Origin: an uncultured Eubacteriales bacterium
GTDB lineage: Bacteria > Bacillota > Clostridia > Oscillospirales > Oscillospiraceae
Assembly (NCBI GenBank): GCA_900319465.1
Contig: ONOL01000012.1
Coordinates: 1 to 41,475, forward strand
DNA length: 41,475 nucleotides
Reading direction: 5' to 3'
The notes beneath the pieces were generated by a model that was not told the DNA's origin, ran no database searches, and was given only the letters and a program-made list of their open reading frames with translations. The position numbers and the translations under genes were made by a program. Each line of letters begins with the position of its first letter. The stretch's first letter is position 1. This document shows, piece by piece, positions 15,219-23,371 of the stretch.

Positions 15219-15689
15219 ATGACGAAGGAGCTTCCGCTCGGCGCGCGCTTTTCCCTGCTGCACCGGGCTTTCAAGCGAAAAATGGACGAGATCCTCAGCG
15301 AGAAGGAGCTGACCGGCGTCCAGTTCGGCGTGCTGGGCAATCTCGCGCGGCTGGAACAGCAGGGCTGCGAGGAGATCAGCCAGCGCGATCTGGAGGAGGT
15401 CTGCCGCATCAGCCACGCCACGATGACGGACATCCTGCGGCGGCTGGAAAAGAAGGAATTCGTCCGCTGCGAACAGAGCAGCCGCGACCGGCGCTTCAAA
15501 TGCGTCTTTACCACGGAGAAGGCGCGCGGGCTCAAGGGCGAGGTCGCCCGGGTCGAACGGGAGACCTTCGACTGGCTCACCCGCGGCCTCGCGCCCGCCC
15601 AGGTCGAAGAGCTGCTCGCCATCACCGACGTGATGCTGGAAAACGTTTGGGCGGGCTGCCGGAAAGGATGTGAGGAAAGCGATGATTAA
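15219..15689 (+). CDS. MarR-family transcriptional regulator
   Basis: 156 residues with the MarR winged helix: helix pair DLEEVCRISHATMTDILRRL, then the wing KKEFVRCEQSSRDRRFKCVF. It is the first gene of an operon with two ABC exporter halves, overlapping the second gene by 8 bases. By the usual logic it represses the operon and is released by a toxic compound carried by the pump. The ribosome site is poor (GTGAG), consistent with low regulator levels. Confidence 0.9.
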   Translation: MTKELPLGARFSLLHRAFKRKMDEILSEKELTGVQFGVLGNLARLEQQGCEEISQRDLEEVCRISHATMTDILRRLEKKEFVRCEQSSRDRRFKCVFTTEKARGLKGEVARVERETFDWLTRGLAPAQVEELLAITDVMLENVWAGCRKGCEESDD

Positions 15690-17424
15690 AACCTTTATCA
15701 AGTGTATCCGGGAATACAAGGCCCCGGCGATCGTCACCCTGCTGTTCATGGTGGGTGAGGTGTTCATCGAGGTGCTGATCCCCTTTTATACCGCCGACCT
15801 GGTCAACGATATCAAGGCCGGCGCGCCGATGAACGAGGTCGTGCGCGTGGGCGTGATCCTCGTGATCATGGCGCTGATCTCCCTCTGCTGCGGCGCGGGC
15901 GGCGGCTACATGGGCTCCAAAGCCTCGACGGGCTTTGCCCGCAACGTCCGGCGCGACGTGTTCGCGCGCATCCAGCGCTTCTCCTTTGAGAACATCGACA
16001 AGTTCTCCACCGCCTCGCTCGTCACCCGCCTGACCACCGACATCAGCAACGTGCAGATGGCCTTCATGATGACCATCCGCCTCGCGGTGCGCGCGCCGCT
16101 GATGTTCGTGTTCGCCATCGTCATGGCCTATACCATGGGCGGTGCGCTCGCGACCACTTTCGTGGTCGTGGTGCCCGTGCTGATCGTCGGCCTGCTCGCG
16201 ATCGCAAAGAAGGCGATGCCCGCTTTCCGCGCGGTGTTCCGCAAGTACGACCGGATGAACGAGTCCATCGAGGAGAACGTGCGCGGCATGCGCGTCGTGA
16301 AGAGCTTCGCGCGCGAGGACTTCGAGAAGCAGAAGTTCGCCGCCGCCTCGGACGACATCCGCCGCGACTTCACGAAGGCCGAGCGCATCGTCGCGCTCAA
16401 CAACCCCCTCATGACCCTGTGCATGAACTTCAACATGATCTTTGTGCTGCTGGTCGGCGCGAAGCTCATCGTCGAGAGCCGCGGCGCCGTCATCGACGTC
16501 GGCCAGATCTCCGCCATGCTGACCTACGGCATGCAGATCCTCATGAGCCTGATGATGATTTCGATGATCTACGTCATGATGACCATGTCCTACGAGTCCA
16601 TGAAGCGCCTGACGGAGGTGCTCAACGAGGAGCCCTCGCTCTCGAGTCCCGCCGACGCGCTCACGGAGGTCGCGGACGGCTCCGTTGACTTTGAGGGCGT
16701 GTCCTTCAAGTACGACCGCAAGGCGCAGGAGGCGGCGCTGGCCGGCATCGACCTGCACATCCCCTCCGGCGCGACCGTCGGCATCCTCGGCGGAACCGGC
16801 GCCGGCAAGACCACGCTCGTGCAGCTCATCCCGCGCCTCTACGACGTGACCGAGGGCTGCGTCAAGGTCGGCGGGCGCGACGTGCGCGACTACGACCTCG
16901 AGACGCTGCGCGGCGCGGTGTCGATGGTGCTGCAGAAAAACGAGCTCTTCTCCGGCACGATCCGCGAGAACCTGCGCTGGGGCGACCCGGACGCCACGGA
17001 CGAGGAGATCGCGGAGGCCTGCCGGCTCGCGCAGGCGGACGATTTCATCCGCTCCTTCCCCGACGGCTACGACACCCACATCGAGCAGGGCGGCACGAAC
17101 GTCTCCGGCGGGCAGAAGCAGCGCCTGTGCATCGCCCGCGCGCTGCTGAAAAAGCCGAAGATCCTGATCCTCGACGACTCCACCTCCGCGGTGGACACCC
17201 GCACCGACGCGCTGATCCGCGCCGGCTTCCAGACTTACATCCCCGAGACCACCAAAATCATTATCGCCCAGCGCGTAGCCTCTGTGGAGGACGCGGATAT
17301 CATCCTCGTGATGGACGGCGGCCGCATCGCCGACCGCGGCACGCACGCCGAGCTGATGGCGCGCAGCCCCATCTACCGCGAGGTCTACGAGCAGCAGACG
17401 AAGGGAGGCGAGGAGCATGAATAA
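15682..17424 (+). CDS. ABC exporter half-transporter, degenerate catalytic site
   Basis: 580 residues: six membrane helices (residues 1-310) fused to a nucleotide-binding domain. Walker A is GGTGAGKTT, the signature VSGGQKQR, Walker B ILILDDSTSAVD. The residue after the Walker B Asp is Asp instead of the catalytic Glu, and the switch His is Gln (IIIAQRVAS). This is the inactive-site half of heterodimeric exporters of the BmrCD/LmrCD/TM287-288 type; the partner is the next gene. Start ATG 15682 has GAGGAAAG before it. Likely a drug or lipid exporter. Confidence 0.92.
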   Translation: MIKTFIKCIREYKAPAIVTLLFMVGEVFIEVLIPFYTADLVNDIKAGAPMNEVVRVGVILVIMALISLCCGAGGGYMGSKASTGFARNVRRDVFARIQRFSFENIDKFSTASLVTRLTTDISNVQMAFMMTIRLAVRAPLMFVFAIVMAYTMGGALATTFVVVVPVLIVGLLAIAKKAMPAFRAVFRKYDRMNESIEENVRGMRVVKSFAREDFEKQKFAAASDDIRRDFTKAERIVALNNPLMTLCMNFNMIFVLLVGAKLIVESRGAVIDVGQISAMLTYGMQILMSLMMISMIYVMMTMSYESMKRLTEVLNEEPSLSSPADALTEVADGSVDFEGVSFKYDRKAQEAALAGIDLHIPSGATVGILGGTGAGKTTLVQLIPRLYDVTEGCVKVGGRDVRDYDLETLRGAVSMVLQKNELFSGTIRENLRWGDPDATDEEIAEACRLAQADDFIRSFPDGYDTHIEQGGTNVSGGQKQRLCIARALLKKPKILILDDSTSAVDTRTDALIRAGFQTYIPETTKIIIAQRVASVEDADIILVMDGGRIADRGTHAELMARSPIYREVYEQQTKGGEEHE

Positions 17425-19327
17425 GCAGGAAAACCGCAATCTGAAGGACAACTTTGCCGCCATCGGCTGGACGCTGAAGAAGTTCTTCGGCTTCTACCCG
17501 GTGCTCGCGCCGCTGACCGTGTTCTGCATCCTCTTCTCGGCCATCGTGGCCGCGATCCCCGCGGTCTTCATCCAGCGCGTCCTCGCCGTCATCGAGCGCT
17601 GGTACCAGAGCGGCAACTGGGCGGCCGCCAGAGCCGAGATCCTGCCCTATATCTTCCTGCTGGTCGGGCTCTACACGCTCTCGATCCTCTCCCTCACGCT
17701 CGAGACGCAGCTCATGGCCGTGATGACCCAGGGCTTCCTCGACAAAATGCGCCGCGAGATGTTCGACGGCATGCAGGATCTGCCCATCCGCTATTTTGAC
17801 ACCAACAAGCACGGCGACATCATGAGCTTCTACACCAACGACATCGACACGATGCGCCAGCTCGTGAGCCAGTCGCTGCCCGCGCTGATCCGTTCCGTCG
17901 CGATCGTGCTGGCCGTGTTCGCGATCATGCTGTATTTCAGCGTCTGGATGACGCTCGTGCTGATGCTCGGCGTGGCCGCGATGTTCTTCGTCACCAAGAC
18001 CATCGGCGGCGGCTCGGCCAAGTACTTCGTCAAGGCCCAGAAGGCCATCGGCGCGATGGAGGGCTTCGCGCAGGAGATGATGAACGGCCAGAAGGTCATC
18101 AAGGTCTTCTGCCACGAGCAGCAGAGCCTTGAGGATTTCGACAAGGTCAACGACGAGCTGCGCGACGTGGCCTTCCGCGCCAACGCCTACGCCAGCACCC
18201 TCGGCCCCATCATCGGCAACATCGGCAACATCCTCTACGTCGGCCTCGCGCTCGCGGGCGGCGTGTTCATCCTCGCGGGCGTGAAGAACCTGAGCTTTTC
18301 GGGCCTCGCCTTCGACATTTCGGTGCTGGTGCCTTTCCTGAATATGTCGCGCCAGTTTACCGGCAACGTCAACCAGCTCTCCCAGCAGATCAACGCCATC
18401 GTCATGGCCGGCGCGGGCGCTCAGCGCGTGCTGACCCTCGTCAACCAGGAGCCGGAGACCGACGACGGCTACGTGACCCTCGTCAACGTCACCGAGGAGG
18501 CCGACGGCAGCCTGCGCGAGACGGAGGAGCACACCGGACGCTGGGCCTGGCGTCACCCCCATACCGACGGCAGCGGCACCACCTATACCCCGCTGCGCGG
18601 CGACGTGCGCATGGTGGACGTGGACTTCTCCTACACCGAGGGCAAGCCGGTGCTGCACGACGTGTCGGTCTACGCCGAGCCGGGGCAGAAGGTCGCCTTC
18701 GTCGGCGCGACCGGCGCGGGCAAAACCACGATCACCAACCTCATCAACCGCTTTTACGACATCGCCGACGGCAAGATCCGCTACGACGGCATCAACGTCA
18801 ACAAGATCAAAAAGGCCGACCTGCGCCGCTCGCTCGGCATCGTGCTGCAGGAGACCAACCTCTTTACCGGAACCGTCATGGAGAACATCCGCTACGGCAG
18901 GCTCGACGCCTCCGACGCCGACTGCATCGAAGCGGCGAAGCTCGCGGGCGCGGACGATTTCATCGCGCGCCTGCCCCAGGGCTACGACACCGAGCTGCAG
19001 AACAACGGCGCGAACCTCTCCCAGGGCCAGCGCCAGCTCATCGCCATCGCCCGCGCCGCCGTCGCCGATCCCCCGGTCATGATCCTCGACGAGGCCACCT
19101 CCTCCATCGACACGCGCACCGAGGCCATCGTGCAGCGCGGCATGGATAAGCTCATGGAGGGCCGCACGGTCTTCGTCATCGCCCACCGCCTCTCCACGGT
19201 CATGAACTCCGACGTCATCATGGTGCTCGACCACGGACGCATCATCGAGCGCGGCAGCCACGAGAAGCTCCTCGCCGACAAGGGCACCTACTACCAGCTC
19301 TACACCGGCGCCTTCGAGCTGGAGTAA
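17417..19327 (+). CDS. ABC exporter half-transporter, canonical catalytic site
   Basis: 636 residues: membrane domain (about 1-340), a linker insert of about 35 residues rich in Glu/Thr/Gly (EEADGSLRETEEHTGRWAW), then the nucleotide-binding domain with Walker A GATGAGKTT, signature LSQGQRQL, Walker B MILDEATSSID with catalytic Glu, and AHRLST with the switch His. It overlaps the partner gene by 8 bases (GAGGAGCATGA). Together they should form an asymmetric exporter in which only one composite site hydrolyses ATP well. The operon repressor is MarR-type. Confidence 0.93.
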   Translation: MNKQENRNLKDNFAAIGWTLKKFFGFYPVLAPLTVFCILFSAIVAAIPAVFIQRVLAVIERWYQSGNWAAARAEILPYIFLLVGLYTLSILSLTLETQLMAVMTQGFLDKMRREMFDGMQDLPIRYFDTNKHGDIMSFYTNDIDTMRQLVSQSLPALIRSVAIVLAVFAIMLYFSVWMTLVLMLGVAAMFFVTKTIGGGSAKYFVKAQKAIGAMEGFAQEMMNGQKVIKVFCHEQQSLEDFDKVNDELRDVAFRANAYASTLGPIIGNIGNILYVGLALAGGVFILAGVKNLSFSGLAFDISVLVPFLNMSRQFTGNVNQLSQQINAIVMAGAGAQRVLTLVNQEPETDDGYVTLVNVTEEADGSLRETEEHTGRWAWRHPHTDGSGTTYTPLRGDVRMVDVDFSYTEGKPVLHDVSVYAEPGQKVAFVGATGAGKTTITNLINRFYDIADGKIRYDGINVNKIKKADLRRSLGIVLQETNLFTGTVMENIRYGRLDASDADCIEAAKLAGADDFIARLPQGYDTELQNNGANLSQGQRQLIAIARAAVADPPVMILDEATSSIDTRTEAIVQRGMDKLMEGRTVFVIAHRLSTVMNSDVIMVLDHGRIIERGSHEKLLADKGTYYQLYTGAFELE

Positions 19328-19427
19328 ACGCGTTTTGCGTCGTGCGTTTTGAGGAGCCGCGCGTAAAAGCCTCCCGGAAGGGGGGAGCCGTACCTTCGTC
19401 ACCTTCGTCCCCCGCTTTCCCCGCCTG

Positions 19428-19455
19428 TTGCATTTTCGCGCCTTCGTGGTATACT
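19428..19455 (+). promoter_or_regulatory. Promoter of lipoprotein gene
   Basis: TTGCAT (19428-19433), 16-nt spacer, TATACT (19450-19455) with an extended -10 TGG. Confidence 0.7.
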
Positions 19456-19495
19456 AAAGATATCTACATCCTTTTTGCGAAAGGAAGGAACTGTC

Positions 19496-20092
19496 ATGAA
19501 ACGAATCGTCACTTTGCTGCTTGCCGTGCTTTTGCTCCTCTCCCTCGCCGCCTGTGCCGCCGCAAAGGAGAGCACGCCTGCCGTTGAGGAGACGCCCGCC
19601 GCCTCCGAAGAGACCCCTGCGGCCGCCGGGGAGACGCCGGGGACGGGCGAGCAGGAGAACGCCGCCCCGGTCGACCAGCCGGATCTGAGCGAGGCGCCCA
19701 ACGCCCTGGGCGACGAGCAGGTGGCCCTGCTCGAGAAGATCCTGCTGATCGACGAGCTCGTCCAGCCCGGCACCGCCGGCGGTTCCCTTCGCGCCGTGGC
19801 CGCCTCGGCCTCCCTGCTCGACTGGGCGGAGACCGCGCAGCTCAGCGAGGAGTCCATCAGCATGATTATGGACTACATCGCGTCCAAGACCCCCGAGGGG
19901 CAGGAGGAATTCAACGCCAAGCTGGACGCCGTGGACGCCACGGTGCAGTACCTGACCGGCAGCGACAGCGAAACCGTGGAGGGGATGCTCTCCGACGCCG
20001 GGATGCTGGATAGCTGCAACTACCCCTGGAGCAAGGCCGCGCCCGAGACCGTGGAGCGCCTGATGCAGGCCCTCGGCCGCCGCAGCGTGTGA
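19496..20092 (+). CDS. Putative lipoprotein, unknown function
   Basis: 198 residues. A signal peptide MKRIVTLLLAVLLLLSLAAC ends in a lipobox with Cys20, followed by a Pro/Glu/Ala/Thr linker (about 25-65) with repeated EETPAA-like units and a helical C-terminal part (about 75-198) without a family I recognise. It is monocistronic: own promoter upstream, a strong terminator downstream. AAGGAAGG precedes ATG 19496. It should be anchored to the outer face of the membrane. Confidence 0.8.
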   Translation: MKRIVTLLLAVLLLLSLAACAAAKESTPAVEETPAASEETPAAAGETPGTGEQENAAPVDQPDLSEAPNALGDEQVALLEKILLIDELVQPGTAGGSLRAVAASASLLDWAETAQLSEESISMIMDYIASKTPEGQEEFNAKLDAVDATVQYLTGSDSETVEGMLSDAGMLDSCNYPWSKAAPETVERLMQALGRRSV

Positions 20093-20141
20093 GGAGATCC
20101 GCTTTCCTTTCCCCGCTCTCCCCCGAAACCCGAAAACGGCA

Positions 20142-20187
20142 AAAAACTGCGTGGATGTGAAGTCTTTTTCCCATCCACGCAGTTTTT
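20142..20187. terminator. Bidirectional terminator
   Basis: AAAAACTGCGTGGATG pairs with CATCCACGCAGTTTTT (16 bp) over a 14-base loop. It sits between the converging lipoprotein and CoA-transferase genes and touches the stop codon of the latter. Confidence 0.9.
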
Positions 20188-21524
20188 CATCGTTTGTTGC
20201 TCCGGCGCCAGATCTTCTGCTTTTCCGCCGCGCAGATCAGCTCGTCCCGGAACGCCGGGTGGGCAAGGGAGACGATCGCCTCCGCCCGCTGCCAGACGGG
20301 CAGGCCGGAGAGGTTCACCGCGCCGTACTCGGTCACGAGCCATGGCGCCTGCGCGCGCGGCGTGGTGATCACGTCGCCGCCGGTAAAGCAGGGGAGGACG
20401 TTGGAATGCCGCACGCCCTGCCGATCCGTGAAGGTGGAGGCGACGGCAAGGAAGGCCATGCCGTGGGCGGACTCGTAGGCCCCGGTCACGAAGTCGAGCT
20501 GGCCGCCGGTGCCGCTGATCTGGCGCAGGCCCGCCGTCTCCGAGCAGACCTGTCCGTAGAGGTCGAAGGCGATGCAGCCGTTGATGGAGACGAAATGCGA
20601 AAACTGCCGGATCACGGCGGGATCGTTGATGTAGCGCATCGGCGCGGAGCGCACGGCGAGGTTCCGGTCGAGAAATGCATACAGCTCCGCCGAGCCGTTG
20701 ACAATGCCGAATACGCCCTTGCCGCGGTTCAACTCCTTTTTGGCGTTCGTGATCTTCCCCGCCCGGTAGAGCGTCAGGTATCCGTCGCTCATCAGCTCGG
20801 TGTGCATGCCGAGGTCCTTCAGATCCGACTCCGCGATCAGGCTCCCCAGCGCGTTCGGCATGCCGCCGATGCCGAGCTGGAGCGTGACGCCGTCGCGCAG
20901 GTGCGGGAAGATGTTCGCCGCGATCTGCCGGTCCACCTCGCTGACCGTGACCGGCGCGGGATGGACGAAGGGCTCGTCGTTCTCCACGATCGCATCCACC
21001 CTCGAGACGTGGATGCAGTCCGCCTCCAGCCCCGGTATCCAGGGCATGTGGGGGTTGACCTCCACGATCACGTGCTCCGCCGCGTCGATCAGCTCCTGCT
21101 GGGCGCAGTTGGTGAGCCCGTAGCTGAAATAGCCGTGGCCGTCCATGGGGGCGACCGTGACCATGGCGACGTTCACCGGCGCAAAGCCTCTCTCGTAGTA
21201 GCTGCCGCAGTGGCGGAAGAGCATGGGCGAAAAGTAGGCGCGGCCCGCATCCAGGTATTTCCGGTCGAGCCCCGAGCAGTGCCAGACGTTGTAGGTGAAG
21301 CTCTCGCCGGCCGGGTCCTGCTCCACCACCTGCACCGGGCGCATGGAGATCGCGCCGCGCACCTTCACGTCCCGCAGCTCGCCCCGCCGCGCCGCCAGCG
21401 CACGGTCCAGCGCCGCCGGGAACGAGGTCCCCTGGCTGTAATCCACCCAGTCGCCGCTCTTGACGAGCCTGACCGCCTCCTCCGGCGTACAGAGCTTTTC
21501 CTGATACAAGGCATGGATGTCCAT
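20187..21524 (-). CDS. Butyryl-CoA:acetate / 4-hydroxybutyrate CoA-transferase family enzyme
   Basis: 445 residues of the acetyl-CoA hydrolase/transferase family. The catalytic Glu lies in GMHTELMSDG (Glu243), preceded by LQLGIGGMPNALGSLIAESD; KQISGTGGQLDFVTGAY-like segment and the C-terminal IWRRSNKR match the But/4-hydroxybutyrate CoA-transferase group of butyrate-producing Clostridia. It moves CoA between short acyl groups, for example from butyryl-CoA to acetate. Which pair is used cannot be told from motifs. GAGGAG precedes the ATG. It is the last of three minus-strand genes, 10 bases after plsY, an unexpected partner. Confidence 0.88.
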   Translation of the reverse strand: MDIHALYQEKLCTPEEAVRLVKSGDWVDYSQGTSFPAALDRALAARRGELRDVKVRGAISMRPVQVVEQDPAGESFTYNVWHCSGLDRKYLDAGRAYFSPMLFRHCGSYYERGFAPVNVAMVTVAPMDGHGYFSYGLTNCAQQELIDAAEHVIVEVNPHMPWIPGLEADCIHVSRVDAIVENDEPFVHPAPVTVSEVDRQIAANIFPHLRDGVTLQLGIGGMPNALGSLIAESDLKDLGMHTELMSDGYLTLYRAGKITNAKKELNRGKGVFGIVNGSAELYAFLDRNLAVRSAPMRYINDPAVIRQFSHFVSINGCIAFDLYGQVCSETAGLRQISGTGGQLDFVTGAYESAHGMAFLAVASTFTDRQGVRHSNVLPCFTGGDVITTPRAQAPWLVTEYGAVNLSGLPVWQRAEAIVSLAHPAFRDELICAAEKQKIWRRSNKR

Positions 21525-21534
21525 GATGTTCTCC

Positions 21535-22185
21535 TCAGTCTTCTTCCGAATAGCCGATCCGGTCCAGCTCCGCCTTTCGCCGCCAGAGGAAGCTCAGCCG
21601 CAGCTCCTCGCCCCGGCGGATGCGCCGGAAGTTCTCCAGATGCCGCAGCCAAATGGGCAGCGCCGGCACCAGCAGCACCGCCGCCCCCAGCCAGAAGGCC
21701 GTCCGCAGCCCGTAATACGCCGGCCAGATCACCGACATGCTCACGGTGGCGACGGCCACATAATTGCTCGCAAAGCCGATGACGAGCGCGACGACGAGCA
21801 TCAGCAGCATGGTCTTCCAGTCATAGGCCAGGATCACGCCGCCGAGGCAGGCCAGGCCCTTTCCGCCGCGGAACCGCAGCCAGATCGGAAACATATGCCC
21901 CAGGATCGCGCCGACCCCGCCCAGAATGCCCGCAAGCCGGAGCGGCGGAAACATCGCGGCGCAGAGCCACCAGGCGCAGGCCGCCTTGAGGATATCCAGA
22001 AGCGCCACCACGAATCCGGCGAGCTTGCCCACCAGGATCACCGTATTGGACGCGCCCGCGTTGCCCGATCCGTCCTCGCACACGTCGTAGCCGCTCAGCT
22101 TCCCGACCACGAAGGAAGGGTTCAGGCTGCCCAGCAGGTAGCCCAGCAGCAGGCAGCAGAGGATCTGGCTGATCAGTTCTTCCAC
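21535..22185 (-). CDS. plsY: Glycerol-3-phosphate acyltransferase PlsY
   Basis: 216 residues with several membrane helices and the three PlsY motifs: GSLNPSFVVGK, SGNAGASNT, and GHMFPIWLRFRGGKG. It transfers the acyl group from acyl-phosphate to glycerol-3-phosphate, the first step of phospholipid synthesis. Start is GTG 22185 with GGAGAG upstream, overlapping the end of the HAD gene by 13 bases. The hydrophilic C-terminal extension of some 20 residues is ordinary. Confidence 0.95.
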   Translation of the reverse strand: MEELISQILCCLLLGYLLGSLNPSFVVGKLSGYDVCEDGSGNAGASNTVILVGKLAGFVVALLDILKAACAWWLCAAMFPPLRLAGILGGVGAILGHMFPIWLRFRGGKGLACLGGVILAYDWKTMLLMLVVALVIGFASNYVAVATVSMSVIWPAYYGLRTAFWLGAAVLLVPALPIWLRHLENFRRIRRGEELRLSFLWRRKAELDRIGYSEED

Positions 22186-23042
22186 ACCGAATCTCTCCCT
22201 TTCTCCAGCAGTTCTCCGATCTTGCGCGCGACGCCGCAGTCCTCGTTTCCGGCCGTCACGCAGTCCGCCGCGGCCTTGACCGCTTCGTCCGCGTTGGCCA
22301 TGGCCACGCCGAGCCCGGCCGCGCGCAGCATTTCGATGTCGTTGCTGCCGTCCCCGAAGGCGACGGAGGCGGAGGCCTCCACCCCCAGCGTCCGGCAGAG
22401 CGCCAGCAGCGCCTTGCCCTTGCCAGCGTCAACGCTGTTGACCTCGATGTTGTTTTTGACCGAGGTGGTGGCCACGAGCGCCGGGAAACGCCGGGGCAGC
22501 TCCCGGATGGTCGCCTGCCGCAGCGCCTCGTCCTCGGGCTTGAAAAACATCTGCAGCTTCTGCAGCCCCTCGCCCCGCTCCCGCAGGGTCTGCTTGAGGT
22601 CGTCCACGGGTTTGCGCAGGCCGTAGAGCAGCTTCAGCACCTCGGGCTCCCGTTCGAAATAGGGCGCGGCGCGCTCGAGCATGGCGCGGCTCATCCAGCC
22701 CTGCTCGTTCTGATAGCAGTCGTAAATGACCGGCAGCGTGTCCAGATACTCATAGCACGACAGCGCCAGCGCCAGCGGGATGTCCGCCCGGAACAGCGTC
22801 CGGTCCGCCCGGCTGTCGTAGACCGCCGCGCCGTTGGACAATATATAATAATGAAGGAAGGGCAGCTCCTTGAGCTGCTCCGGGATGCCGCGGAAGATAC
22901 GCCCCGTGGCCACCACCGGCTCGATCCCGCGCGCCGCCGCCTCCCGCAGGGCGAGGAGGTTTTCGGGCGGGATGCTTTTGTCGTCCCGCAGCAGCGTGCC
23001 GTCGAGATCGAAAGCAATGATTTTGTAAGTTGTTCTGTTCAT
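22173..23042 (-). CDS. Cof-type HAD phosphatase
   Basis: 289 residues. HAD motif I is FDLDGTLLRDD, motif II falls in YILSNGA, motif III is the Lys of KGKAL, and motif IV is FGDGSNDIEML, the Cof/C2B-cap arrangement used by sugar-phosphate and FMN phosphatases. Substrate cannot be inferred. The ATG at 23040-23042 has no ribosome site; a promoter placed so that transcription begins on the A of the ATG (23049-23077) suggests leaderless translation. First gene of the HAD-plsY-CoA-transferase unit. Confidence 0.9.
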   Translation of the reverse strand: MNRTTYKIIAFDLDGTLLRDDKSIPPENLLALREAAARGIEPVVATGRIFRGIPEQLKELPFLHYYILSNGAAVYDSRADRTLFRADIPLALALSCYEYLDTLPVIYDCYQNEQGWMSRAMLERAAPYFEREPEVLKLLYGLRKPVDDLKQTLRERGEGLQKLQMFFKPEDEALRQATIRELPRRFPALVATTSVKNNIEVNSVDAGKGKALLALCRTLGVEASASVAFGDGSNDIEMLRAAGLGVAMANADEAVKAAADCVTAGNEDCGVARKIGELLEKGRDSVWKN

Positions 23043-23048
23043 ACCCGT

Positions 23049-23077
23049 ATTATGCCGCAGATGCAAAGATTTGGCAA
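23049..23077 (-). promoter_or_regulatory. Promoter giving a leaderless HAD-plsY transcript
   Basis: On the minus strand TTGCCA (23072-23077), 17-nt spacer, CATAAT (23049-23054), then six bases and ATG. The seventh base after the -10 box is the A of the start codon. Confidence 0.7.
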
Positions 23078-23292
23078 GCCTTGTTTTCACCGCGGACGGA
23101 GCCGTTTTTCGCCGGAAAGCCCGCCGCTGCGCGGGGAAAGCGCTCGGGGCGCAGCGGCACGCCCCGGCGGGCAAGGCCCGGCTCCTACGCCTTTTGAGCC
23201 CCAAAAAGGGGTATTTTTTCGTCCATCCTGCATAAAAAACCGGTATGGCGGCATACAGATTTGTCTGAATGTCAAAAAATTGCATTTCCCTC
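23078..23292. other. Divergent intergenic region without a gene
   Basis: GC-rich and rich in inverted repeats (for example CCCC-A5-GGGG followed by TATTTTTT at about 23202-23219). It lies between the divergent HAD and TRAP promoters. I see no reading frame with a ribosome site. Confidence 0.5.
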
Positions 23293-23321
23293 TTGCAATC
23301 AGGAGGCAAATCGTGTATTAT
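23293..23321 (+). promoter_or_regulatory. Promoter of the TAXI-TRAP operon
   Basis: TTGCAA (23293-23298), 17-nt spacer, TATTAT (23316-23321). Confidence 0.75.
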
Positions 23322-23337
23322 GGCATCACCGCATAGG

Positions 23338-23354
23338 TGTATACTTGTATACAA
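23338..23354 (+). promoter_or_regulatory. GntR-type operator in the TRAP leader
   Basis: TGTATACTTGTATACA (23338-23353) is an inverted repeat of TGTATAC, and TTGTATACAA (23345-23354) is a perfect palindrome within it. The pattern resembles sites of FadR-type GntR regulators of organic-acid uptake. It lies about 10-26 bases after the predicted start point, suited to blocking elongation. No such regulator is encoded in the window. Confidence 0.5.
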
Positions 23355-23371
23355 TTAAGGAGGACATCAAA

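Noticed and set aside
15622-19402. Very long minus-strand frames over the two ABC genes
   Set aside because: Antisense shadows of GC-rich coding DNA; the plus-strand frames carry intact Walker and signature motifs.
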